Assembly (NCBI RefSeq): GCF_024400215.1
Contig: NZ_CP053748.1
Span: forward strand, 3,782,001-3,846,000
DNA from: Massilia sp. erpn
Lineage (GTDB): Bacteria > Pseudomonadota > Gammaproteobacteria > Burkholderiales > Burkholderiaceae_D
DNA: 64,000 nt
Reading direction: 5' to 3'
Below the pieces are notes generated by a model. That model saw nothing but the letters and a program-made list of their open reading frames with translations. It searched no databases and was not told where the DNA came from. Shown in pieces: positions 1 to 10,006 of the stretch; position 1 is the stretch's first letter, and the number at the start of each line of letters is the position of its first letter. Made by a program: the position numbers and the translations under genes.

Positions 1-503
1 CTTTCTCCGTTGGGTGATTGGGAGTCGCCATGTTCGCCGAGCGGCAGGAATCCGGCCTGACCGCCGCTGCCATTCACCTGATCAGGATTGCTATTGTCCT
101 CCTCGCGCGCCTGGCGCAGTCCGGCCGCCAGTGCGGCCAGGCGCTCGCGTGTGCCGTCGCGCCAGGTGCTGGGCGAGCAGCCGAACTTCTGGCGGAAGGC
201 GCGCGCCAGCGCCTCGCCGGAGCCGAAGCCGGTAGCCAGCGCCACTTCCAGCACGCTGGCCTGGGCACCGCAGGACAGGTGGAAGGCTGCCGTTTCCAGG
301 CGCCGCCGCCGCACGTAGTCGCCGATGGTTTCGCCCATCCATGCAGCGAAGATGCGGTGGAAGTGGAAGCGCGAGAAGTTGGCGATATCGGCCAGTTCCG
401 CTGTTTCCAACGTGCTGTCGAGATGGCGGTCGATGTGGTCGATCACGCGGTTCATGCGGCGCGTGTATTCCGCGCGGTTGAGCAGGGGCAGGCTGTCGGC
501 CAT
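1..503 (-). CDS. AraC-family transcriptional regulator, C-terminus cut by window edge
   Basis: The minus strand is open from an ATG at 503 to the window edge, giving 167 residues without a stop. Residues about 10-110 form an AraC-type double helix-turn-helix: a first helix region with FSRFHFHRIF and the second-helix signature GFGSGEALARAFRQKFGCSP near residues 88-107. The DNA-binding domain is N-terminal, as in the AraC/GyrI (Rob/SoxS-like) group, where a ligand-binding GyrI-like domain follows; that part lies outside the window. The start sits 4 bp after the stop of dgt on the same strand, so the two are probably cotranscribed. The ligand and targets cannot be told from the sequence. Confidence 0.85.
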   Translation of the reverse strand, partial: MADSLPLLNRAEYTRRMNRVIDHIDRHLDSTLETAELADIANFSRFHFHRIFAAWMGETIGDYVRRRRLETAAFHLSCGAQASVLEVALATGFGSGEALARAFRQKFGCSPSTWRDGTRERLAALAAGLRQAREEDNSNPDQVNGSGGQAGFLPLGEHGDSQSPNGE

Positions 504-507
504 GAGC

Positions 508-1731
508 TTATTTCTTCCAGTAGATCGCATCCAGGCTGCCTTCACCGAAATACTTCTTGTACTCCTGGGCGGCGTTCGAATCCATCATGCCGGAGATGTA
601 GTCGATCACCAGGCGCTCGCGCGAATCCTTCAGGCAGCGCAGCTCGGGCGGCAGCAGGATATTGTCCTTGTTGTACTGCTTATCGCTCAGCACCTCGAAC
701 AGGCCACGGATGATTTTCTCGCCGCGTTTTTCGTAGAGCTGCACGTCCTTCTTGCGCAGGATGGCTTTCCACAGCAGGCTTTTCAGGCCGCGCGCCAGCT
801 CCGCCTTGGTCTTGTAGCCCAGTTCCGGCCCATGCCTGCCTTCGACCACGCTGATGTCGCGGCACAGCTCATGCACGATTTGCGACGTCATTTCCTTGCG
901 CAGTACGATGGAGTATTCCTCCGAACTGTCCTGCGCCTCGCATTTGAGCGCTTCGGCATGCGCATGTTCGGCGATGGCAGAGAACTGCTCGTAAGCGCCG
1001 GCGAAGTCGCGGCTGATCTTGAATTCGTGGACGATCTCGCCCCAGGTGATGATGCCAAAGCTCAGCGCATCCTCCAGGTCATGCGCGGCGTAGGCGATTT
1101 CGTCGGACAGGTCCATGATCTGCGCGTCGATGCTCTTGCGCACGGCGATGCCATGGCCGTCCAGCGCCGCGCTGAGAAAGGCGTAATCGTCCTGGTACAG
1201 GAACTTCTTGGGATTGTCCTCGCGCCGGTGGAAGTACTTGGTGATGCCGAACAGGGTGCGCACGGTCAGGTTCAGGCCCGCATAGGCGTAATGCTTTTTC
1301 TCCAGCGTGCGCAGGATGCGGAAGGCCTGGGCATTGCCTTCGAAGCCGCCGCCGTCCGCAATCAGCTCGTTCAGGATTTTCTCGCCGTAGTGGCCGAACG
1401 GCGGGTTGCCGATGTCGTGGGCCAGCGAGCAGGTTTCGGACACCACACTGCGCTCCAGCCCCAGGTCGGCGGCGATGGAGCGGGCGATCTGCGCCACTTC
1501 CAGGCTGTGCGTCAGGCGGTTGCGGTTAAAGCTGTTGGCGTCCACGCCCAGCAGCTGCATCTTGCCTTGCAGGCGGCGGAAGGAGGCGGAATAGAGCACG
1601 CGCGCATAGTCGCGCATGCACTCTTCGCGGCCCTCGCCGCGGCCGTCGGACTGCGAGTGGGCGCGGTACTCCAGCGGCAGCACCAGTTTTTCCTGTTCGC
1701 GGGCGAATTCTTTTGTTTCGGCTGAATACAT
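508..1731 (-). CDS. dgt: Deoxyguanosinetriphosphate triphosphohydrolase-like dNTPase
   Basis: A 407-residue HD-superfamily phosphohydrolase of the Dgt type, which cleaves dNTPs to deoxynucleoside and triphosphate and so affects dNTP pools. Metal-binding residues are visible: His75 in RLTHSLE, the His105-Asp106 pair in LAHDIGNPPFGH, and a later Asp in MDLSDEIAYAAHD. An N-terminal segment rich in charged residues (SQSDGRGEGREECMRDYARVL) matches the conserved start of this subfamily. The length fits the family. It is transcribed divergently from the sodium symporter and lies directly upstream of the AraC-type regulator. The family is confident; substrate preference among dNTPs is not determinable. 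Confidence 0.93.
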   Translation of the reverse strand: MYSAETKEFAREQEKLVLPLEYRAHSQSDGRGEGREECMRDYARVLYSASFRRLQGKMQLLGVDANSFNRNRLTHSLEVAQIARSIAADLGLERSVVSETCSLAHDIGNPPFGHYGEKILNELIADGGGFEGNAQAFRILRTLEKKHYAYAGLNLTVRTLFGITKYFHRREDNPKKFLYQDDYAFLSAALDGHGIAVRKSIDAQIMDLSDEIAYAAHDLEDALSFGIITWGEIVHEFKISRDFAGAYEQFSAIAEHAHAEALKCEAQDSSEEYSIVLRKEMTSQIVHELCRDISVVEGRHGPELGYKTKAELARGLKSLLWKAILRKKDVQLYEKRGEKIIRGLFEVLSDKQYNKDNILLPPELRCLKDSRERLVIDYISGMMDSNAAQEYKKYFGEGSLDAIYWKK

Positions 1732-1822
1732 GGCTGTTCCTGTGTTTTTACCCAGTGATTTTAGACGAGAGCTTGCCCGGGCGGTGTATATTGCTGCCCA
1801 CTGTTTTTCAATCGGATCTGGA

Positions 1823-3292
1823 ATGTCTTCTTTTTCCCTGTTTTCACTGGTGTTCGGCTACTTCGGCCTGCTGCTGCTGGTGGCCTGGTTCACCTCGCGC
1901 AATGCGAACAACGACAGCTTCTTCATCGGTAACAAGAGTTCGAACTGGATGCTGGTGGCCTTCGGCATGGTGGGCACCACGCTGAGCGGCGCCACCTTTA
2001 TCAGCGTGCCGGGCGCGGTGGGGCGCGACGGCTTCGGCTATCTGCAGCTGACCATGGGTTATGTGGCCGGCTATGTGGCGGTGGCCTATGTGCTGCTGCC
2101 GCTGTACTACCGGCTCAAGCTGACCTCCATCTACCACTACCTGGACATGCGCCTGGGCCGCCGTTCCTATCAGAGCGGAGCCGCCTTCTTCATCCTGTCG
2201 CGTACCCTGGGCGCCACGGCGCGCCTTTACCTGGTGGTGAATATTCTGCAGGCGACGATTCTGGACAGCCTGGGCGTGCCGTTCTGGCTCACCAATCTGG
2301 TGATCCTGCTGATGATCCTCCTGTATACCTACGAGGGCGGCGTGAAGACCATCGTGTGGACCGATACCCTGCAAACCGTGGGCATGCTGCTGGGCCTCGT
2401 CAGCTGCGTGGTCTTCCTGATGCACGAAATGCAGCTGGATGTGGCGGGCAGCCTGGCGCGGATGGAGGCGAAAGGCCTGTCGCGCATCTTCACGCTGGAC
2501 GTGGACAGCCCATCCTACTTCTGGAAGCACTTCTTCGCCGGCATGTTCATCGTGGTCGCCATGACGGGCATGGACCAGGAGATGATGCAAAAGAATATCT
2601 CGGTCAAGACCCTGGCCGATTCGCAAAAGAATATGCTGACGCTGACGGCGATCCTGGTGGGCGTGCTGTCGCTCTTCCTTTTCCTGGGCGGCCTGTTGTA
2701 CCTGTATGCGCCCCAGGTCGGGCTGGCGGCCAGCGGCGACAAGATTTTCCCCGCCGTGGTCATGGGCCATCTGCCCGCCGCCATGCAGATGGTCTTCTTC
2801 ATCGCCCTGGTCAGCGCCTTGTTCCCCAGCGCGGATGGCGCGATCACGGCGCTGACCTCGTCCTACTGCATCGACATCCTGGGTCTGAAACGGCGTACGG
2901 ATCTGAGCGAGGCGCAGCGCTTGCGCATGCGGCACCGCGTCCATCTCGGCTTCTGCGCGCTTTTCCTGGTGCTGGTGATGGTGTTCAAATGGGTCGATAA
3001 TCCCAGCATGATCGGCGTGATCCTCAAGCTGGCCGGTTACACCTATGGACCGCTGCTTGGCCTGTTCGCCTTCGGCCTGTTCACGCGCCGCAGCGTGCGG
3101 GATGGCCGCGTGCCGCTGGTGGTGCTGGCCGGGCCGGCGCTGTGTTTCCTGATCGAGCAGTATCAAGGCTTATTATTTGGTAGTTATAAAATTGGCCTGG
3201 AACTGTTGATACTCAACGGTTTGCTGACCATGGGCGGCCTGTTCCTGATTTCGCGCCCGGCCGAGAGCAAAGAAATGCTGCCGACGCACTGA
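1823..3292 (+). CDS. Sodium:solute symporter (SSS family)
   Basis: A polytopic inner-membrane protein of about 489 residues with roughly 13 hydrophobic segments, in the sodium:solute symporter (SLC5/SSS) family. The N-terminal part reads FFIGNKSSNWMLVAFGMVGT then LSGATFISVPGAVG, the usual first-helix region of the family, followed later by an EGGVKTIVWTD loop. The reading frame stays open upstream to 1616, but that extension overlaps dgt antisense. MSSFSLFSL at 1823 begins directly with the first membrane segment, so I chose it, although there is no strong ribosome site. The substrate (amino acid, sugar or carboxylate) cannot be inferred from context. Confidence 0.85.
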   Translation: MSSFSLFSLVFGYFGLLLLVAWFTSRNANNDSFFIGNKSSNWMLVAFGMVGTTLSGATFISVPGAVGRDGFGYLQLTMGYVAGYVAVAYVLLPLYYRLKLTSIYHYLDMRLGRRSYQSGAAFFILSRTLGATARLYLVVNILQATILDSLGVPFWLTNLVILLMILLYTYEGGVKTIVWTDTLQTVGMLLGLVSCVVFLMHEMQLDVAGSLARMEAKGLSRIFTLDVDSPSYFWKHFFAGMFIVVAMTGMDQEMMQKNISVKTLADSQKNMLTLTAILVGVLSLFLFLGGLLYLYAPQVGLAASGDKIFPAVVMGHLPAAMQMVFFIALVSALFPSADGAITALTSSYCIDILGLKRRTDLSEAQRLRMRHRVHLGFCALFLVLVMVFKWVDNPSMIGVILKLAGYTYGPLLGLFAFGLFTRRSVRDGRVPLVVLAGPALCFLIEQYQGLLFGSYKIGLELLILNGLLTMGGLFLISRPAESKEMLPTH

Positions 3293-3350
3293 CTAAACTT
3301 GCTTTTTCGCTTACAGTAGTCACGGAATCATCTTAATTTTAGGAGAATTG

Positions 3351-5213
3351 ATGTCTCGATCGGTTTCATCTTATGTCGGCGGCGCCTTCCGCTTTGTCTG
3401 GCGGGCGCTGGACGTTGGCCGCCGCGCGGTACTGAACCTGCTGTTCCTGATTATCCTGATCGCGCTGCTGTATGCGATCTTCGGCGGTGGCGCCAAGCCG
3501 CTGGGCGACAAGACCATGCTGGTGATCGAGCTGAAAGGCCAGTTGCTGGAGCAGGGCCGCAATGGCGCGCGTGAGGCCGTGCTGGCCAATCTGAATGGCG
3601 ACGACCCGCGCAAGCAGATCCAGTTGCGCGACGTGCTGTCCGTGCTGGACGCGGCAGGCAAGGACGCGCAGATCGGCGGCGCCGTGCTGGTGCTGGACGA
3701 AATGCAGGGCGGCGGCCAGGCGCTGGAACGCGAGTTCGGCGCGGCACTGGACCGTTTCAAGGCCAAGGGCAAGAAGGTCGTGGCCTGGGGTGCCTCCTAC
3801 AACCAGGCGCAATACCAGGTTGCCTCGCATGCCGATGAAATCTATCTGCACCCGATGGGCATGGTGATGCTGGATGGTTTCGGCCATTACCGCAGCTATT
3901 ACCGCGATGCGCTCGACAAGGTGGGCGTGACCGTGAACCTGATGCGGGTCGGTACCTTCAAGAGTTTTGCCGAGCCCTTCGTCGCCAACGGCCCGTCGCC
4001 GGCGGCGGCGGAAGCGGACGCCTTCCTCATCAACGATCTGTGGGCGCGCTACACCAAGGGCGTGGAGACGGCGCGCAAGCTGCCGGAAGGCCAACTGATG
4101 AAGGTCATCAATGGCCTGCCTGAGCTGTCCAAGGCCGCCAACGGCAATATGGCCAAGGTGGCGCTGGATGCGAAACTGATCGACGGCGTGAAAACCCGCG
4201 ACGATATCCGCAAGCTGATGATGGAGCGCGGCGCCACGAATGCGGAAGGCAAAACCTTCCGCCAGGTGGCGTTTGACGATTATCTGGCGCGCCAGCGTCC
4301 GAAATTCACCGGCGATGCCATCGGCGTGGTGATGGCCGTGGGAGAGATCGGCGACGGCGTGGCCGGTCCCGGCGCCATCGGCGGCGAATCGACCTCGAAC
4401 CTGATCCGCATGGCGCGCGAGGACAGCAGCATCAAGGCTGTGGTGCTGCGCGTGGATTCGCCTGGCGGCAGCGCCTTCGGCTCGGAGCTGATCCGCCGCG
4501 AGCTGGAACTGACGCGCGCCGCCGGCAAGCCGGTGGTGGTGTCGATGGGGAATGTGGCGGCATCCGGCGGCTACTGGATTTCCATGGCCTCGGACGAGGT
4601 GATCGCCGATCCGGCCACCATCACCGGCTCCATCGGCGTGATCGCCCTGTATCCGACGGTGGAAAAAGTGGCGGACAAGCTGGGCATCCATACCGCCGGC
4701 CAGACCACCACCTGGCTGGGCGATATCGACAACCGCCTGCGTCCGATGGACCCGCGCTTCGGCCAGGTCATCCAGGGCATGATCAACCACACCTACGACG
4801 AGTTCACCACCAAGGCCGCGCTGGCGCGCCGTACCACCCCGGCCAAGATCGATGAAGTGGGCCAGGGCCGCGTATGGACCGGCGCCCAGGCCAAGGAACG
4901 CGGTCTGGTCGACACCCTGGGCAGCTATCAGGATGCGCTGAAGTCCGCCGCCAAGCGCGCCAAGATGGAAGGTGAGCCGCGCATCGTCTACATCGAGCGC
5001 GAGACCTCGCGCTTCGACCGCGTGCTGGAATACTTCGGCGGTTCCGCCGCCAAGGCCGTGGGCGAGCAGGTGAAGGTGGCGCTGGCGCCATCCGGCCTGC
5101 CGCTGGGTGTGGCTGCCGGCGTGGCGAAAGATCTGAGCTGGTTGAACGATCTGACCCAGCAGCGCAAACCGTTCACGGCGCTCACGCACTGCCTATGCGA
5201 ATCGCCGCGCTAG
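3351..5213 (+). CDS. sppA: Signal peptide peptidase SppA, 67K type (S49)
   Basis: A 620-residue serine-lysine protease that degrades cleaved signal peptides at the inner membrane. An N-terminal membrane anchor (LLFLIILIALLYAIF, about residues 25-40) precedes two tandem S49 domains, as in the long enterobacterial SppA. The general base is predicted as Lys204 in RVGTFKSFAEPF in the first half. The nucleophile is Ser405 in GNVAASGGYWIS, followed by the family motif TGSIGVIALYP. The ATG at 3351 has AGGAG 5 nt upstream; an in-frame TTG at 3348 is less likely. It stands alone, followed by a strong hairpin terminator at 5266-5297. Confidence 0.95.
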   Translation: MSRSVSSYVGGAFRFVWRALDVGRRAVLNLLFLIILIALLYAIFGGGAKPLGDKTMLVIELKGQLLEQGRNGAREAVLANLNGDDPRKQIQLRDVLSVLDAAGKDAQIGGAVLVLDEMQGGGQALEREFGAALDRFKAKGKKVVAWGASYNQAQYQVASHADEIYLHPMGMVMLDGFGHYRSYYRDALDKVGVTVNLMRVGTFKSFAEPFVANGPSPAAAEADAFLINDLWARYTKGVETARKLPEGQLMKVINGLPELSKAANGNMAKVALDAKLIDGVKTRDDIRKLMMERGATNAEGKTFRQVAFDDYLARQRPKFTGDAIGVVMAVGEIGDGVAGPGAIGGESTSNLIRMAREDSSIKAVVLRVDSPGGSAFGSELIRRELELTRAAGKPVVVSMGNVAASGGYWISMASDEVIADPATITGSIGVIALYPTVEKVADKLGIHTAGQTTTWLGDIDNRLRPMDPRFGQVIQGMINHTYDEFTTKAALARRTTPAKIDEVGQGRVWTGAQAKERGLVDTLGSYQDALKSAAKRAKMEGEPRIVYIERETSRFDRVLEYFGGSAAKAVGEQVKVALAPSGLPLGVAAGVAKDLSWLNDLTQQRKPFTALTHCLCESPR

Positions 5214-5265
5214 GCCGTATCAATTTGCTGCGTAATGTAGCCAATTTGTAACCGGGTTTGACAGC

Positions 5266-5297
5266 AAAACGCCATCGGCAGCCGCCGGTGGCGTTTT
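5266..5297 (+). terminator. Hairpin terminator after sppA
   Basis: Perfect 9-bp arms (AAAACGCCA and TGGCGTTTT) flank a GC-rich inner stem with CGGC/GCCG complementarity, and the 3' arm ends in a T run. It lies about 50 nt after the sppA stop. The symmetrical A and T runs could let it work on both strands. Confidence 0.75.
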
Positions 5298-5486
5298 CGT
5301 TTGAGGGCCGGATTTGCACGCTTTGCGCGTCTTTCGGGCTGTTTTCACGAGCCGAAGGACGTTTTGGACGGAATCGGCCTGGCGCGGGATACCGTCCGGC
5401 GGCGGCCAATTGTATCGGCCTTGAAGCATTTGCCGGAAAGCCCTGTGCTAGAGTCATTCAACACTCTGACCCAGCAAGGACTTGCG

Positions 5487-6911
5487 ATGGATGCGCACCC
5501 GAACACTTCTCCAGCCCCTCAATCGCGCCGCCGCAAATGGCTGGGTGCCGTTATCGCGGTTGCGGCCATGGCGGGGCTGGGTGGTTTGGCCTGGCATCTG
5601 ACCCACAAGGCGCCGGAAGGGGCGGGGCAGGGTGGGCCGGGAGCGGGCGTCCCTGGGGCTGGCGGACCAGGTGGGGCAGCGGGCGGCGCCGGACGCGGTT
5701 CCGGGCGTGGCGGCCGGGGCGGCCCAGCCAGCACCGTGGGCGTGGCCACGGCCGAAAAGGCCGATATCCCGGTCGTGCTGGAGGCGCTCGGCACGGTGTC
5801 GGCGGCGGCCACCACCACCGTGCGGCCGCAGGTCTCGGGCATCCTGCAAAAAGTGCTGTTCAAGGAAGGGCAGATGGTCAAGGCCGGCCAGGTGCTGGCC
5901 CAGATCGATCCGCGCCAGTTCGAATTGTCGCTGATGCAGGCCAGCGGCCAGCGCCAGCGCGATGAAGCCCAGCTGGAAAACGCCCGCCTGACGCTGGAAC
6001 GCTACCGCACCTTGCTGGCCCAGGATTCCATCGCGCGCCAGGACGTGGACACGCAAGCGGCCCTGGTGCGCCAGCTGGAAGGCACGGTGATGACGGACAA
6101 GGCGGCGGAAGGCACGGCGCGCCTGAATCTAGGCTATACCAAGGTGATGGCGCCGATCAGCGGGCGTGTTGGCCTGCGCGTGGTCGATGTCGGCAATCTG
6201 GTCGGCTCGGGCGATGCAGGCGGCATTGCCGTCATCACCCAGATTTCGCCCATCGACGTGGAATTCGCCGTGCCCCAGGACCAGGTGCCGGAGCTGATCG
6301 CCCGCGCCAACGAAGGCGCCGTGCTGCCCGCGCTGGCGCTGGACCGCACCCGCAGCGCCACGCTGGAGCAGGGCCGTTTTGCGGCGCTGGATAATCAGGT
6401 GAACACGCAGACCGGCACGGTGATGGCGAAGGCGCGCTTCGAGAACGCCAAGATGGCGCTCTTCCCCAGCCAGTTCGTCAACGTGCGCCTGGAGCTGCGC
6501 ACCGTCAAGGACGCAGTCATGGTGCCGGTGACGGCGCTGCGCCATGGCGCGACCGGTGATTTCGTGTACGTGCTGAACCAGGACAAGACCGTTGCGCTGC
6601 GTCCCGTCACGCGCGGCCAGGCGACGGTGGACAAGGTGCAGCTCAAAACCGGCGTGCAGGCGGGCGAACAGGTCATCACCGAAGGCGCCGACCGTCTGAA
6701 GGACGGTGCCCACGTCACCTTGCCGGGAGAGCGGGGCGGTAAAGGCCCTGGCGCCGGCGGCCAGGCAGGGGAAGGCGGGGAGGGACATCGCCGCCATCGC
6801 AGGCAGGCCGAGGATGCGCCCGCCGCCGCCACGCCGGCACCCGCGGCGCCGGGCGAGGAGCGCAAGCGGCGCACCGACCCCGCCCAGCAAGCGGGAGGCG
6901 GCGCGCGATGA
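5487..6911 (+). CDS. mdtA: RND efflux periplasmic adaptor (MdtA/MuxA-like)
   Basis: A 474-residue membrane-fusion protein of the HlyD/MdtA type, linking inner-membrane RND pumps to an outer-membrane channel. It has an N-terminal anchor after SRRRKWLG, then a glycine-rich linker at about residues 50-85. The lipoyl-like half-motif is [20 protein letters not shown], followed by a coiled-coil hairpin (about residues 150-215) and beta-barrel domains. The C-terminal 60 or so residues are an unusual Gly/Ala/Arg-rich tail. The ATG at 5487 has AGGA 6 nt upstream; a longer open frame from 5301 overlaps the intergenic region. Its stop overlaps the next start by 4 nt (ATGA), so it is the first gene of a translationally coupled operon. 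Confidence 0.92.
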   Translation: MDAHPNTSPAPQSRRRKWLGAVIAVAAMAGLGGLAWHLTHKAPEGAGQGGPGAGVPGAGGPGGAAGGAGRGSGRGGRGGPASTVGVATAEKADIPVVLEALGTVSAAATTTVRPQVSGILQKVLFKEGQMVKAGQVLAQIDPRQFELSLMQASGQRQRDEAQLENARLTLERYRTLLAQDSIARQDVDTQAALVRQLEGTVMTDKAAEGTARLNLGYTKVMAPISGRVGLRVVDVGNLVGSGDAGGIAVITQISPIDVEFAVPQDQVPELIARANEGAVLPALALDRTRSATLEQGRFAALDNQVNTQTGTVMAKARFENAKMALFPSQFVNVRLELRTVKDAVMVPVTALRHGATGDFVYVLNQDKTVALRPVTRGQATVDKVQLKTGVQAGEQVITEGADRLKDGAHVTLPGERGGKGPGAGGQAGEGGEGHRRHRRQAEDAPAAATPAPAAPGEERKRRTDPAQQAGGGAR

Positions 6912-9900
6912 GTCCCTCGGCGCCATTCATCCAGCGTCCGGTGGCGACTTCGCTGCTGATGCTGGCCATCGTGCTGGCGGGCCTGGTCGGCTTCAAGCTG
7001 CTGCCGCTGTCGGCGCTGCCCCAGGTCGACTTCCCGACCATTCAGGTGCAGACCCTGTATCCCGGCGCCAGTCCCGAAGTCATGGGCCAGACCGTGACCG
7101 CGCCGCTGGAGCGCCAGTTCGGCCAGATGTCGGGCTTGCAGCGCATGAGTTCCACCAGCGCGGCGGGCGTGTCCATCATCACCCTGCAATTCAGCCTGGG
7201 CCAGACGCTCGATGTGGCGGAGCAGGAAGTGCAGGCCGCCATCAACGCGGGCGGCTCGCTGCTGCCGGCCGACCTGCCGGCGCCGCCGGTCTACGCCAAG
7301 GTCAATCCGGCCGACGCGCCCGTGCTGACCTTGGCCATCACCTCCGATACGATGCCGCTGACCGAGGTGCAGAACATCGTCAACACCCGGCTGGCGCTGA
7401 AAATCTCCCAGGTCAATGGCGTCGGCCTGGTCACGCTGAGCGGCGGCCAGCGTCCCGCCGTGCGCATCCAGGCCGACACGCTGGCACTGGCGTCCTATGG
7501 CCTGGGCCTGGACACGCTGCGCAGCGCCATTTCCGCCGCCAACGCCAATAGCGCCAAGGGCAGCTTCGATGGTCCCACGCGCTCGTTCACCATCAACGCC
7601 AACGACCAGCTGTTGACCGCCAACGACTATAAGAACCTGATCGTGGCCTTCAAGAACGGCGCGCCGGTGCGCCTGTCGAACGTGGCGCAGGTGGTGGACA
7701 GCGCCGAAAACGTCAAGCTGGGTGCCTGGTCCGGCCTGAAACCCGCCATCATCCTGAATGTGCAGCGCCAGCCGGGCGCGAATGTGATCGCCACCGTGGA
7801 TGCCATCAAGGAGCGCCTGCCCGAGCTGCAGGCCGGTCTGCCCGGCGCGCTGCGTGTCGATGTGCTGAGCGACCGCACCAACGGCATTCGCGCCTCGGTC
7901 GAACATGTGGAGATGGAGCTGGTGCTGGCCGTGGTGCTGGTGGTGCTGGTGATTTTCGCCTTCCTGCATAGCCTGCGCGCCACGGTGATCGCCAGCCTGG
8001 CAGTGCCGATTTCGCTGATCGGCACTTGTGGGCTGATGTACCTGCTGGGCTACAGCCTGAATAACCTGAGCCTGATGGCGCTCACCATCGCCACCGGCTT
8101 CGTGGTGGACGACGCCATCGTCATGATCGAGAACATCGCCCGCTATATCGAGGAGGGCGAAACGCCGATGGCCGCCGCGCTCAAGGGCGCGCAACAGATC
8201 GGCTTTACCATCATCTCGCTGACGGTGTCGCTGATCGCCGTGCTGATTCCGCTGCTGTTCATGGGCGATGTGGTGGGGCGGCTGTTCCGCGAATTCGCCG
8301 TCACGCTGTCGATCACCATCCTGATTTCGGCCGTGGTGTCGCTGACCCTGGTGCCGATGATGGCGGGCCGCTGGCTGCGCAGCCATGCCGGCGATGCGCC
8401 GGGCAGCGCCGGTGCGCGCATCCAGCGCGTGATGGACCAGGTGATCCACCGCTACGACCTGTCCCTGCAATGGGTCCTGCAGCGGCAGGGATTGACCTTG
8501 CTGGTGGCACTGGCCACACTGGCGCTGACGGTGCTGCTGTATATCTACATCCCGAAAGGCCTGTTCCCGACGCAGGATACGGGCCAGCTGCAGGCGCGCA
8601 TCGAAACGGCGCAAGCCGTGTCCTACAACCGCATGGCCGAGCTGCAGCAGGCCGCCGCCAAGGCGATTCTGGAAGACCCGGACGTGGAATCCCTGAGTTC
8701 ACTGGTGGGCGTGGACGCGGCCAACAACACCATGCTGCACACCGGCCGCATGCTGATCAACCTGAAACGCGAGCGCGGCAATCAGGCCGACACCATGGAA
8801 CGCCTGAAGCGCAGGGCAGGGACGGTGGCCGGTGTGCAGATCTACCTGCAGCCAACCCAGGATCTGACCATCGACGCCGAATCCGGTCCCACCCAGTACC
8901 GCGTCTCGCTGGAAGGCGCGGACAATGCGACGGTTTCGCAATGGGCCGGCAAGCTGGCCGCGCAAATGCAGAAAAAGGCGCAGCTGCGCAATGTGGTGTC
9001 CGACGCCGGCGCGACCGGCGCGGCAGCTTATATCGCCATCGACCGCGACACGGCCTCGCGCCTGTCCGTCACGGCCGCCGCCATCGACGACGCCTTGTAC
9101 AGCGCCTTCGGCCAGCGCATCGTTTCCACCATCTTCACTGAAACCAACCAGTACCGCGTGATCCTGGAGGCGCAGCCCGGCATTCTCAGCACGCCCGAGT
9201 CGCTGGGCAATCTGCAGATCCGCACCGGCAGCGGCAAGCCCACACCCTTGTCGGCCATCGCCACCATCACCGAAAAGCCCGCGCCGCTGCAGATCACCCA
9301 TGTGGCCCAATACCCGGCGACCACCATCGGCTTCGATACCGCGCCTGGCGTGGCGCTCGGCAAATCGGTGGAGGCGATCCGCGCGGCGGCGCAGGACATC
9401 GGCTTGCCGCCTTCGGTATCGCTGACCTTCCTCGGCGCGGCGGGCGCCTACCAGGCCTCGCTGACCAACCAGCTCTGGCTGATCCTGGCGGCGGTGGTGT
9501 GCGTCTACATCGTGCTGGGCGTGCTGTACGAAAGCTATATCCACCCGCTGACCATTCTCTCCACCCTGCCATCGGCGGGCGTGGGCGCCTTGCTGGCGCT
9601 GCTGCTGAGCGGCCAGGATCTGGGCGTGATCGGCATTATCGGCATCATCCTGCTGATCGGCATCGTGAAGAAAAACGCCATCATGATGATCGACTTCGCC
9701 ATCGAGGCCGAGCGCGACGAAGGCAAGCCGCCGCGCGAAGCCATCCACCAGGCGGCGCTGCTGCGCTTCCGTCCGATCCTGATGACGACCCTGGCCGCCT
9801 TGTTCGCCGCCGTGCCGCTGATGCTGGGCTGGGGCGAGGGCGCGGAACTGCGCCGTCCCCTGGGCCTGGCCATTTTCGGCGGCTTGATCGTGAGCCAGAT

Positions 9901-10006
9901 GCTGACCCTGTACACCACGCCGGTGATTTACCTGGCTTTCGACCGGCTTGGCCGGCGCTGGGGCGCCAAGCGCAGCGAGACGGCGGCTGGAGCGGTCCTG
10001 CCATGA
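6908..10006 (+). CDS. mdtB: RND multidrug efflux pump, MdtB/MuxB-like permease
   Basis: A 1032-residue proton-driven RND transporter of the HAE1 group. It opens with [20 protein letters not shown], the classic first helix. The family motifs [14 protein letters not shown] (helix 4, with the paired Asp residues of the proton relay) and [14 protein letters not shown] (helix 10) are both present. Two large periplasmic porter regions sit between helices 1-2 and 7-8. It is the first of two different RND pumps here; MdtB and MdtC form mixed trimers in the known MdtABC/MuxABC systems, and the same assembly is inferred. It overlaps both neighbours by 4 nt. Confidence 0.93.
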   Translation: MSPSAPFIQRPVATSLLMLAIVLAGLVGFKLLPLSALPQVDFPTIQVQTLYPGASPEVMGQTVTAPLERQFGQMSGLQRMSSTSAAGVSIITLQFSLGQTLDVAEQEVQAAINAGGSLLPADLPAPPVYAKVNPADAPVLTLAITSDTMPLTEVQNIVNTRLALKISQVNGVGLVTLSGGQRPAVRIQADTLALASYGLGLDTLRSAISAANANSAKGSFDGPTRSFTINANDQLLTANDYKNLIVAFKNGAPVRLSNVAQVVDSAENVKLGAWSGLKPAIILNVQRQPGANVIATVDAIKERLPELQAGLPGALRVDVLSDRTNGIRASVEHVEMELVLAVVLVVLVIFAFLHSLRATVIASLAVPISLIGTCGLMYLLGYSLNNLSLMALTIATGFVVDDAIVMIENIARYIEEGETPMAAALKGAQQIGFTIISLTVSLIAVLIPLLFMGDVVGRLFREFAVTLSITILISAVVSLTLVPMMAGRWLRSHAGDAPGSAGARIQRVMDQVIHRYDLSLQWVLQRQGLTLLVALATLALTVLLYIYIPKGLFPTQDTGQLQARIETAQAVSYNRMAELQQAAAKAILEDPDVESLSSLVGVDAANNTMLHTGRMLINLKRERGNQADTMERLKRRAGTVAGVQIYLQPTQDLTIDAESGPTQYRVSLEGADNATVSQWAGKLAAQMQKKAQLRNVVSDAGATGAAAYIAIDRDTASRLSVTAAAIDDALYSAFGQRIVSTIFTETNQYRVILEAQPGILSTPESLGNLQIRTGSGKPTPLSAIATITEKPAPLQITHVAQYPATTIGFDTAPGVALGKSVEAIRAAAQDIGLPPSVSLTFLGAAGAYQASLTNQLWLILAAVVCVYIVLGVLYESYIHPLTILSTLPSAGVGALLALLLSGQDLGVIGIIGIILLIGIVKKNAIMMIDFAIEAERDEGKPPREAIHQAALLRFRPILMTTLAALFAAVPLMLGWGEGAELRRPLGLAIFGGLIVSQMLTLYTTPVIYLAFDRLGRRWGAKRSETAAGAVLP

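Noticed and set aside
325-1725. 466-codon plus-strand open frame opposite dgt
   Set aside because: It overlaps the well-conserved dNTPase gene fully and shows no recognisable domain.
5301-5486. Extension of the efflux adaptor upstream of 5487
   Set aside because: The extra residues are not family-like, the region is intergenic after a terminator, and the ribosome site supports 5487.
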